A stretch of DNA of 64,000 nucleotides from assembly GCA_049841135.1 (NCBI GenBank), contig JASGHK010000008.1:1588614-1652613 (forward strand), given 5' to 3'. The notes beneath the pieces were generated by a model. That model saw only the letters and a list, made by a program, of their open reading frames with translations, was not told the origin of the DNA and did not search any database. Made by a program: the position numbers and the translations under genes. Below are positions 17,170 through 27,082 of the stretch, in pieces (position 1 is the first letter of the stretch; each line of letters starts with the position of its first letter). This DNA comes from JACRCT01 sp049841135 (lineage in GTDB: Bacteria > Myxococcota > Myxococcia > Myxococcales > UBA5297).

Positions 17170-19017
17170 ATGAGCCACTCCCTGCTGCTGGCCCTTGCGC
17201 TGCTCGCTGCTCCCGCCGCGCCTGCCCCGACCGGACCGGCCGATCCGTCGGCGCTCCTCGCCCAGGCCAGGCTCGCCGCGGGCGGCTCGGCGTGGGATGC
17301 GGTCAAGAGCGTGCGCTCGACCTACACGATCGACGCCGGAGGCATGAAGGGCACGGGCGACTTCCTGGAGGACTCGCTGACCGGCCGCTTCGTCAATCAC
17401 CTCGTGCTGGGCCCGGCCACGCAGGCCGAGGGCTTCGACGGCAAGACCTACTGGCTGCAGGACGCCTCCGGCCAGCCGCTGGTACAGGAGTCAGCGGAGG
17501 CCGAAGAGAGCTCCGCGAACCTCGCCTATCGGACCTCGCTCGCCTGGTACTTCCCGGGGCGCTTCCCCGCGCAGCTCGAGGCGCTGCCCGAGCAAGCCGA
17601 CGGAACCCGCCGCTTCGGGGTGGTGCGCGTCACGCCCAAGGGAGGCCGGACGTTCGAGCTGTGGCTCGACTCGGCGACCCACCTCATCGACCGCACGGTC
17701 GAGCACCTCGGCGCGGACACCATCACCACGATCTACGGCGACTACCGCGAGGTGCAGGGCGTGCGCATCCCCTTCCTCCAGCGCAGCGGCACCGGGGACC
17801 CCAAGTACGAACAGGTGCAGACCCTGACCAAGGTCGAGCTGAACGTGCCGGTCTCCGACGAGAGCTTCGCCGTCCCCAAGCCGCCCAAGCCCGACTTCAC
17901 CCTCGCCAAGGGCAAGACCTCCACCGTCGTCCCCTTCGCGCTGCTCAACAACCACCTCTACGTGGACGTGCGGCTCAACGGGAGGGGCCCGTACCGCTTC
18001 CTGCTCGACACCGGCGCCTCGAACATCGTGACGACCGCGCTGGCGAAGGAGCTGGGCCTGAAGACCGAGGGCGCGTTCGAAGGAAAGGGCGTCGGCGAGA
18101 AGTCCGACGACATCGGGCTGGCGATGGTCGACTCGGTGCAGCTGGGCGAGGCGACGTTCGAGAAGCAGCTCTTTGCGGTCTGGGACATGGCCGAGCTCGC
18201 CCGGGTCGAGGGGACCCGGGCCGAGGGGATCGTGGGCTACGAGGTCTTCCGCCGGCTGGTGGCGACCCTCGACTACCAGCGCGGCAAGGTGACCTTCACG
18301 CTCCCGAAGGCCTTCGCCTACCGGGGCAAGGGGACGGTCGTCCCGTTCATCTTCAACGGGCAGATCCCCCAGGTCGACGGCGCCATCGACGGCCTCGCCG
18401 GCAAGTTCGATCTCGACACCGGCAGCCGCTCCTCGCTCGACCTGATGAAGGAGTTCATCGAGAAGCACGGCCTGCGCGAGCGCTACCCGGCGAAGGTGCA
18501 GGGCGTTGCCGGCTGGGGCATCGGCGGCCCCGGGCGCTCGGCCATCAGCCGCGCCCAGAAGCTCGAGCTGGGCAAGGTCGCGGTCCCGGCGCCGGTGGTC
18601 GAGCTCACCCTGCAGGAGAAGGGCGGCTTCGTGAACCCCTACGTCGCCGGCAACGTCGGCAACGGCGTCTTCAAGCGCTTCACGGTGGTCTTCGACTACA
18701 GCCGCCAGCAGGTCATCTTCGAGCCCAACGCCGCCTATGCCGCCGCCGACACCTTCGACCGCTCCGGCCTGTGGCTCAACCGCGCCGAGGCCGGCTTCGA
18801 GATCATCGACGTCTACGCCGGCTCGCCCGCGGCCGAGGCGGGGCTGAAGGCGGGCGAGATCGTCGTCGGCGTCGACGGCAAGAGCGCACCGTCGCTGGAG
18901 CTGCCGGCCCTGCGCCAGCGCCTGCGCACCGACAAGCCGGGAACGCGCGTCAAGCTCAAGGTCCGCGCCGGCGAGGTCGAGCGCGAGGCGGTGCTCGTGC
19001 TGCGCGACCTGGTCTGA
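17170..19017 (+). CDS. Secreted retropepsin-like aspartyl protease with PDZ domain
   Basis: This 615-residue protein has a signal peptide. The N-terminal region (about 25-240) resembles an outer-membrane lipoprotein-sorting-like beta domain (ARLAAGGSAWDAVKSVRSTYTIDAGGMKGTG). Two aspartyl-protease half-domains follow with LLDTGASNIV (about 279-285) and DLDTGSRSS (about 415-420). Both Asp residues are present in one chain, as in gag-polyprotein-like bacterial proteases. A PDZ domain is at the C-terminus (about 537-615: GSPAAEAGLKAGEIVVGVDGKSA). It probably cleaves envelope proteins, with the PDZ choosing substrates or partners. Intact, no frameshift. It is convergent with the Cys-rich gene, whose stop lies 19 bases away. 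Confidence 0.85.
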   Translation: MSHSLLLALALLAAPAAPAPTGPADPSALLAQARLAAGGSAWDAVKSVRSTYTIDAGGMKGTGDFLEDSLTGRFVNHLVLGPATQAEGFDGKTYWLQDASGQPLVQESAEAEESSANLAYRTSLAWYFPGRFPAQLEALPEQADGTRRFGVVRVTPKGGRTFELWLDSATHLIDRTVEHLGADTITTIYGDYREVQGVRIPFLQRSGTGDPKYEQVQTLTKVELNVPVSDESFAVPKPPKPDFTLAKGKTSTVVPFALLNNHLYVDVRLNGRGPYRFLLDTGASNIVTTALAKELGLKTEGAFEGKGVGEKSDDIGLAMVDSVQLGEATFEKQLFAVWDMAELARVEGTRAEGIVGYEVFRRLVATLDYQRGKVTFTLPKAFAYRGKGTVVPFIFNGQIPQVDGAIDGLAGKFDLDTGSRSSLDLMKEFIEKHGLRERYPAKVQGVAGWGIGGPGRSAISRAQKLELGKVAVPAPVVELTLQEKGGFVNPYVAGNVGNGVFKRFTVVFDYSRQQVIFEPNAAYAAADTFDRSGLWLNRAEAGFEIIDVYAGSPAAEAGLKAGEIVVGVDGKSAPSLELPALRQRLRTDKPGTRVKLKVRAGEVEREAVLVLRDLV

Positions 19018-19035
19018 TCCGAGCCAGTCTCGGCG

Positions 19036-19671
19036 TCAGGAGGTCGGGCAGGCCATCCCGCAGACCACGGCCTTGCCGCCCGTGCAGATCTCCGGCGTCC
19101 CTGCGGCACACTCGTCGAGCCGGCACTGCGCCGAGCCGGCGTTGCCGTCCGGGCAGTCGAGCCGGCACTTGGCGCCGGTGGGGCACTGCACGTGGCAGTT
19201 GGAGTCCTTGCAGGCGAAGCGGCAGGTGCTGCCGGCGGCGCAGGCACAGGTGCCGTTGGCGCAGACACCGTCGCAGCTCGGGTTGTCTCCCTGGCAGGTG
19301 ACGTGGCACGGGCCGGCAGCGCACTCGAAGCTGCACGTGGCGCCTGGGCCACAGGTGCAGGTGCCGTTGCTGCAGGCGCCGCTGCAGGCGGGGTTGTCGC
19401 CCTGGCAGCTGACGTGGCAAGGACCGGCGCCGCACGAGAAGTCGCAACTCGCCCGCGTGCCGCAGGTGCAGGTGCTGTTGGCGCAGGTGGCTTCGCAGGT
19501 CGGGTTGTCGCCTTCGCACACCGCGCGGCACGGCGGCGCCTGGCAAGGCATGGCGCAGGCGGCTCCGGCGGGGCAGGTGCAGGTCCCCTCCACGCACACG
19601 GGAGACCTGGGGCAGGCGGTGAGGCCGAGCAGGGCGGCAAAAGCGATGGCGAGAGCGAGGACGCGGTGCAT
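19036..19671 (-). CDS. Cys-rich repeat lipoprotein
   Basis: The 211-residue protein has a signal peptide and lipobox (LLGLTAC). The mature part contains over 40 Cys. Three tandem units carry CxGDNPxCxxxCxNxTCxCxxxxxCxF(E/S)CxxGPCHV(S/T)C, followed by a variant unit (CKDSNCHVQC) and a C-terminal Cys cap (GKAVVCGMACPTS). No catalytic motif is seen. The regular spacing suggests a rod of stacked disulfide loops at the cell surface. Similar Cys-rich proteins of unknown role are common in myxobacteria. The start is ATG at 19671. A role in adhesion or metal binding is possible but unsupported. Confidence 0.75.
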   Translation of the reverse strand: MHRVLALAIAFAALLGLTACPRSPVCVEGTCTCPAGAACAMPCQAPPCRAVCEGDNPTCEATCANSTCTCGTRASCDFSCGAGPCHVSCQGDNPACSGACSNGTCTCGPGATCSFECAAGPCHVTCQGDNPSCDGVCANGTCACAAGSTCRFACKDSNCHVQCPTGAKCRLDCPDGNAGSAQCRLDECAAGTPEICTGGKAVVCGMACPTS

Positions 19672-19736
19672 GTCGGGATCTCCGAAAGGCCGCGCAGTCT
19701 AGAAGAAGCCCGCCTCGCCGTCTCCGCTCTCGGCCT

Positions 19737-19759
19737 CGGATGGCCGGCGATCCGCGAGC
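19737..19759. repeat. Dispersed near-palindromic repeat, copy 2
   Basis: Identical over 23 bases to 15842-15864. It lies in the gap between the Cys-rich lipoprotein start and the membrane protein at 19802. Confidence 0.7.
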
Positions 19760-19801
19760 GCGGTGCTCACGGTGGAGTGCTGCCCCCTCCCAGAGCGCCC
19801 T

Positions 19802-20338
19802 ATGATGCGGACCATGCCGACGCCCTCTTCTGCCTCCACCTCTGCGATCGACAGCGAATCGCCGACTCGGCTGGTGATCTGGGTTCCGCGCCGCCGCCTC
19901 CTCCTCCTCGCGCTGGGCCTTCCGGCGGCGTGCGGCGCCAGCCTCGGGCTCACCTATCTCGTGTTTGGCCATGGCCTGGAGCACGTCGCCGGTGGCCTGG
20001 CCGCGGTGGTCTGCCTTTCGGGCCTCGCCGCACTCTTCGGCTACCGCTCGTCCTTCGTCTTCGACGCGAAGGTGCGCGTGGTCCAGCAGCGCTCGACGCT
20101 GTTCGGGAGGCCGCTGCGCGCGCGGCACCACCTGCTCGCGACGACCCGCGAGGTCGAGGTCCTCTCCAGCGCGGTGCAGACCCGAGACACGGCACCGCTC
20201 GACCGGCGCTGGTACCAGGTGCGCGTAGGAGAGGTGGTCGTCGCGCCCATGCTCGCCGGTGGCCGGGGACACGAGGCCGCGGTCGGGCTCGCCCGCCGCC
20301 TCGCGGCGCACCTGTCACTGCCGGTGGTCGAGAGGTGA
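19802..20338 (+). CDS. Small membrane protein of unknown function
   Basis: The product is about 178 residues. Two hydrophobic helices occupy about residues 30-55 (LLLLALGLPAACGASLGLTYLVF) and 60-80 (VAGGLAAVVCLSGLAALFGY). A C-terminal cytoplasmic domain follows (FVFDAKVRVVQQRSTLFGRPLRARHHLLATTREVEVLSS...WYQVRV), with the strand pattern of bacterial PH-like domains found in YdbT-type membrane proteins. The start is uncertain: ATGs at 19802, 19805, 19814 and upstream at 19763 are in frame, and none has a strong ribosome site. Its end overlaps by 24 bases the end of the convergent kinase gene as reconstructed. Confidence 0.55.
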   Translation: MMRTMPTPSSASTSAIDSESPTRLVIWVPRRRLLLLALGLPAACGASLGLTYLVFGHGLEHVAGGLAAVVCLSGLAALFGYRSSFVFDAKVRVVQQRSTLFGRPLRARHHLLATTREVEVLSSAVQTRDTAPLDRRWYQVRVGEVVVAPMLAGGRGHEAAVGLARRLAAHLSLPVVER

Positions 20339-21494
20339 CGGACTGACTCGAAGCCGCTTGCCGCTTGCGGGGTCGGCGGCCGCTCCTGGGCGATGCAGCG
20401 CTCCAGGATCTCGGGAATGCACGTGCCGCTCGGCGACGGGCGGCGGGGCCACTGGAGCCTCCGCCACGGGCGCCTCGCTGGCAGGCGCGGGAACCACGTT
20501 CGCGCGGAAGCGAGGGTTCGAAAATGCAACCAGCACGCCCACCGCCACCGCCAACGCAGCGCCGCCGATGCCCAGCGCGATGGGCAGGGCCTTGCTCCGC
20601 GGGCGGCAAGCCATCGCCGCGACCCGGAAGGCCTCGGCCGCCTCCGCGGCCGATCCAAACCGGTCCCTCGGCTCGAGCTCCAGGCAGCGGCGCACCGGCG
20701 CACGATACGGCGCTGGCAGGTGCTCGGTCACCGTCCCGTCGACCGGGAAGCTCCCCGGTCAGCATCCGGCAGATGATGACCCCCATCGAGTACAGATCGG
20801 AGGCGGGCGTCGCAGGCGCGCCGCGGGCCTGCTCGGGAGGCCAGTAGGCGGGCGGGGCCGGCTGCCCCGGCCGCTGGCTGCGCTTGGCGTCCAGGTCGCT
20901 GACGAGGCCGAAGTCCATGACCTTCAGGCGGCCGCGCCGGTCGATCATGATGTTGGCCGGCTTGAGGTCGCGGTGCACGACCCCTTCGCGGTGGGCCGCG
21001 TTGAGCGCCGCGCACAGCTGGCCGATGTACTCGGCCACCGTCTCCCGGGAAAGCGGCCCCACCGCCAGCCGCTCCTCCAGGGTGCACCCCTCCACCAATT
21101 CCATGATGAGGAAGTGCGTCCGCTCGTCGGCGCCCAGGTCGTAGAGGCGGCAGACGTCGGGGTGGCCGATGCGACGGCCGACGAGAATCTCCTTGTGCAG
21201 CTGCTGCAACAGCCGCGGCCGCGCGGCGAGGTCCGGGTGCAGGAGCTTGAGCGCCACGGTCACGCCCAGGACCTGGTCCTCGGCGGCGAAGACCATGCCC
21301 ATCGAGCCGTGCCCCAGGGCGCGGGACAGGCGGAACCGCCGGGCCAACACGTCGCCCACCTGCGGGACGCGGCCGCCCCCCTCGCCCGGCGCGGTGATGG
21401 ACTCGTCGGTGGAGTCGGCCAGCGCCACCGAGACTCGACGCCGCCCTGGCGCCGGTTTTCCCACGGGCCCCACCAGCCAGTTGTCGTGAGCCAT
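20315..21494 (-). CDS. Ser/Thr protein kinase with C-terminal membrane helix (frameshifted)
   Basis: This Hanks-type kinase starts at the ATG at 21492-21494. The glycine loop is ALGHGSMGMVFAAED, the lysine is in VALKLL, the catalytic loop is VHRDLKPANIM, the metal-binding motif is MDFGL and the activation segment ends in YWPPEQARG. All key residues are present, so it should be active. The frame changes near 20735-20760. In the new frame the end of the kinase domain (RRCLELEPRDRFGSAAEAAEAF) is followed by one transmembrane helix (LPIALGIGGAALAVAVGVLVAF) and a Pro/Ala-rich outer segment. The exact C-terminus is uncertain. It lies 340 bases downstream of the sigma-factor gene on the same strand, with two large hairpins between. 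Confidence 0.8.
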
Positions 21495-21541
21495 CGGCCC
21501 CTGCCCGAGCGAAGGAGCCCGAACGCCGGGCTCCCCTACTC

Positions 21542-21649
21542 GTCGCCCCAGGAGCGGGTTTGTCGCATCGGGCGAGCCGCACGGCTTCGGAGGCGTGGGT
21601 GTACCGCCTGCTCTTCGGGCTCGATGCGACAAGCCCGTCCCGGGGCGAC
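21542..21649. repeat. Long inverted repeat A (28-29 base arms)
   Basis: The arm 21542-21570 pairs with 21622-21649 over nearly its full length, with one G-T difference in GGGTTTGTCGCATCG against CGATGCGACAAGCCC and small bulges. The 51-base loop contains a smaller stem (AGGCG with CGCCT). It is intergenic between the sigma gene and the kinase gene. Confidence 0.75.
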
Positions 21650-21720
21650 AGAAGGACAGAGGGACGAGAGGAGCGCGAAGGCGCGCTCGCCCGAGCACAA
21701 GTAGCAGCCGGCGCTCGCCA

Positions 21721-21810
21721 TGGGGCTTATGGGACGCATGGGACGAATGCGACCTATGGGACCCATGTCCCATGGGTCTCATAGGTCCCATCAGTCCCAT
21801 AAGTCCCAAC
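21721..21810. repeat. Long imperfect inverted repeat B built of ATGGGAC units
   Basis: The left arm (21721-21767) contains GCTTATGGGAC, CATGGGAC and ACCTATGGGACCCATG. The right arm (21768-21810) mirrors it (GTCTCATAGGTCCCAT, GTCCCATAAG) with a few mismatches and one gap. It could form a hairpin of about 40 bp after the sigma-factor gene, which ends at 21835, and may act as terminator or spacer. Confidence 0.75.
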
Positions 21811-21834
21811 ACGCCGCATCAGGCGCGTCAGGTG

Positions 21835-22752
21835 TCAGCCCGGTGGCGCCCTTCGCAACACCCCGCCGATGCTGACCTCAATCTGGCTCTGCAGCAGCCG
21901 CGCGATGCTGGCCAGCTCGCTCTCCGAGACGTTGGCGGCGACCTGCTCGCGCAGCGCCGCCATCGTGTCGGCGAAGATGCGCTCGCGCGCGTTGGCGATC
22001 CACCGGGCGACGGTGGCCCGGTGGACCCGGTAGCACAGGCCGATGGCCTCGATGTTGAGCCCGTCCAACAGGTACATCCGCAGCACGTTGCGGTCGCGTT
22101 CGCCCAGGTTGGAGAGCGCCCGCTCGAAGGCCGCATTGAACTCGGCGCGGTAGCGCTCCTTGAGCACCGCGAGCTCGGGGTCGATGAGCTCGTCGGGCTC
22201 GGGCGCCAGCTCCGGCTCCGCCGTCGCGACCTCGCGGCGCCGCGACCGCTTTCCGGTCCGGGCCATGTCGAGCTCGGTCGCCCGCAGCCATGCGTCGAGC
22301 GGGCCGCGCGCCAGGTAGCCGGCCAGCGCGGGGCCGCCCTCGCCGCCGACCAGCACCGCCGCCACCACCTCCTGGCGCAGCTCCTCGGCCTCGCCGCGGG
22401 CGACCTGCAGGTGCTGGGCGGTGCGCAGCACGTTGGGCATCACCCGCCGCTCGACCTCCACCACCGCGAGGTCCAGGCCCGCGAGCGCGCTCGCCGCCAG
22501 GTAGAGGTCCTCGGCGGCCACCTTCTCCAGCGCCTCGCGGACACCGCAGCCCTCGGGCAGCCGGAAACGGCGGGCCAGGTGCTCGACGAAGGCCACGTCC
22601 GCCAGGCCGAGCTGGGGCCAGGCGGCATGGGCGCGCGCGAGCATCGCCGCCAGCACCGCTTCGAGCTCGGCCTCGGGCAGCACGCCGCGCGGATCCTTTC
22701 GCTCAGCGAGGAAGGCAGCGGAGAGCGGCGAAGTGGGCGTGGCGGCGGGCAT
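21835..22752 (-). CDS. Sigma-70-family RNA polymerase sigma factor (kinase-associated)
   Basis: The 305-residue protein is intact. The C-terminal part carries a sigma-region-4-type helix-turn-helix: ALSNLGERDRNVLRMYLLDGLNIEAIGLCYRVHRATVARWIANARERIF (about residues 205-255). The N-terminal part (ELEAVLAAMLARAHAAWPQLGLADVAFVEHLARRF) and middle (PALAGYLARGPLDAWLRA) take the place of region 2 in a diverged form. This layout is known from myxobacterial sigma-like proteins linked to protein kinases. It would direct RNA polymerase to a specific regulon, perhaps under phosphorylation control. It is flanked on the same strand by kinase genes; the upstream kinase stops 36 bases before this ATG (an alternative start lies at 22779). 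Confidence 0.75.
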   Translation of the reverse strand: MPAATPTSPLSAAFLAERKDPRGVLPEAELEAVLAAMLARAHAAWPQLGLADVAFVEHLARRFRLPEGCGVREALEKVAAEDLYLAASALAGLDLAVVEVERRVMPNVLRTAQHLQVARGEAEELRQEVVAAVLVGGEGGPALAGYLARGPLDAWLRATELDMARTGKRSRRREVATAEPELAPEPDELIDPELAVLKERYRAEFNAAFERALSNLGERDRNVLRMYLLDGLNIEAIGLCYRVHRATVARWIANARERIFADTMAALREQVAANVSESELASIARLLQSQIEVSIGGVLRRAPPG

Positions 22753-22788
22753 GGGCGACTGAGGATCGCCTGGGCCCACGCCCGGCTG

Positions 22789-25593
<2,805 letters not shown>

Positions 25594-25735
25594 GGGCGGA
25601 CCCAGGCCTCCGGCCATCGGCATCGCTGGTGGGAAAGGTGGCTTACACCGCGCTCGAGAAGAACGGGGAAGCGGTGCGGGCGGCGCGGGCCTCGATGAGG
25701 TTCCGCGACCGGCGCTCGACCCCAACCCCATTGAG

Positions 25736-25915
25736 CGCCAAGGTCGCCAAGGGACCAAGGTCGCCAAGAACTGCTTGGGTTTCTTGCTGACCCACACGTG
25801 CGACGTGCATGGGCGAGCCTGGCTCTGGGTGCCGCCAGACCTTGGCACCTCGCGCCGGAGCAGCTACCAGCGTCCCGCAGGCCTTGGCGACCTTGGTCCC
25901 TTGGCGACCTTGGCG
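25736..25915. repeat. Long inverted repeat C (33-bp perfect arms)
   Basis: Arm 25736-25768 and arm 25883-25915 are perfect reverse complements over 33 bases, with a 114-base loop. Each arm is itself made of GGTCGCCAAGG/GACCAAGG units. It is intergenic, between the kinase-TPR gene start and the 3' end of the gene at 25985. Confidence 0.85.
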
Positions 25916-25984
25916 GACCCACGATCGTGAAGAAGAGCTCAAAGCCGGCGGCCTGGGCGCGCTGCCCCCCTCCGGCTCCGGGGC

Positions 25985-26848
25985 TCAGCTCGTCACGTCG
26001 ATGCGGAAGTTCGCCCCATAGTTGGAGATGTACCGGGTGCCGTTGGCGCCGTTCATGGTCGGCTGGCTGGGGGTGTACTTGGCAGCGCCCTCGAACCAGT
26101 ACTGGATCTGCTTGGCGCCGACGGGGACGTCGATGTGCACGTCGTTCGGGACGCTCGTCTGCCCGACGTAGCCGCCGCCCACGTTGTTGGGCACCGACAG
26201 GGTGATGCTCTGCACCGGGCCGCCGTCGACCATGTACTTGAGCTCGGCGGTGAAGAGCTTGGGGCCGGAGCTGCCACCCAGCGGCTGGGCCGGCATCAGC
26301 CGCGAGAGGTCGGTCTGGGCGATGCGGAAGCTGACCGAGGAGCCGGGCTGCGCCTGCACCGAGGTCGGCAGCGCGGTGAAGTCGACGACCGGGCCCGCGA
26401 CCTTGCGTCCCACCGCCCGCTCCAGCATCGAGCGGGCCGACGACGAGAGCGAGAGCTGACCCTTGTCGAGGATGGCGCACAGGTCCTTCTTCTCGCCGGC
26501 CGACATCCCCTTGGTCGCCAGCTCGAGCATCTGCGCGTCGGTCAGCCCGGGCGCGCTGAGCGCGACGAGCATCTTCGACGAGCTCTTGCCGCCGGCATCG
26601 GCCACCGCGGCGAGGATTTGCCGAAGGCCCGAGGAGTCCACGGGCTGCCCGAGGAGCTTGGAGTAGGTCGCGCGCAGCTGGGTGTCCTTGATGCTCTTGG
26701 CCTCGAAGCCGTCGACGGGCGCCCCGGACTTGGCCGGCGCCGAGGCCGACGGCTGCGCCGAGGCGCTCGCCGTGGCCGGCACCTCGGAGCCGCGCTGGAA
26801 CGGCGCGACCACGCCAGGGTTCGTCTGGGGCTTCTGAATCGTCGTCAT
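25985..26848 (-). CDS. Protein of unknown function with C-terminal beta domain, 287 aa
   Basis: The start is ATG at 26848. There is no signal peptide. The first 50 residues are low-complexity (Ala/Ser/Pro/Thr). A helical middle (about 50-150) contains KDTQLRATYSKLLGQPVDSSGLRQILAAV and MLELATKGMSAGEKKDLCAILDKG. The C-terminal 120 residues form a beta-rich domain: FTAELKYMVDGGPVQSITLSV, HIDVPVGAKQIQYWFEG, ISNYGANFRIDV. That ending resembles a domain found in myxobacterial proteins of unknown function (possibly the DUF6209 type; I cannot confirm). Similar helical-plus-beta proteins are sometimes exported by non-classical routes. Intact; divergent from the transglutaminase gene. Confidence 0.6.
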   Translation of the reverse strand: MTTIQKPQTNPGVVAPFQRGSEVPATASASAQPSASAPAKSGAPVDGFEAKSIKDTQLRATYSKLLGQPVDSSGLRQILAAVADAGGKSSSKMLVALSAPGLTDAQMLELATKGMSAGEKKDLCAILDKGQLSLSSSARSMLERAVGRKVAGPVVDFTALPTSVQAQPGSSVSFRIAQTDLSRLMPAQPLGGSSGPKLFTAELKYMVDGGPVQSITLSVPNNVGGGYVGQTSVPNDVHIDVPVGAKQIQYWFEGAAKYTPSQPTMNGANGTRYISNYGANFRIDVTS

Positions 26849-27082
26849 TTCGGGTCCTCCCGCTGGTAGGTCCAACCCCCTTGTCGCAAGCCGGGGCGGT
26901 TTGTCGCAGGCGGCGGGCCCCTTTCTCGATTTCCGCCGCATTCCCGACAGGTTGCCCGGCGAGTCCCCACTGGCCGACAGGATCTGGGCCGCAGCCTCTC
27001 CCCTCGCCCCTAGGCGCCTCCGACGCGGTATGCTGCGCGGCCTTTCCAGCCCATGCCCCGCGTGACGTAAGGAGCCCACCCG

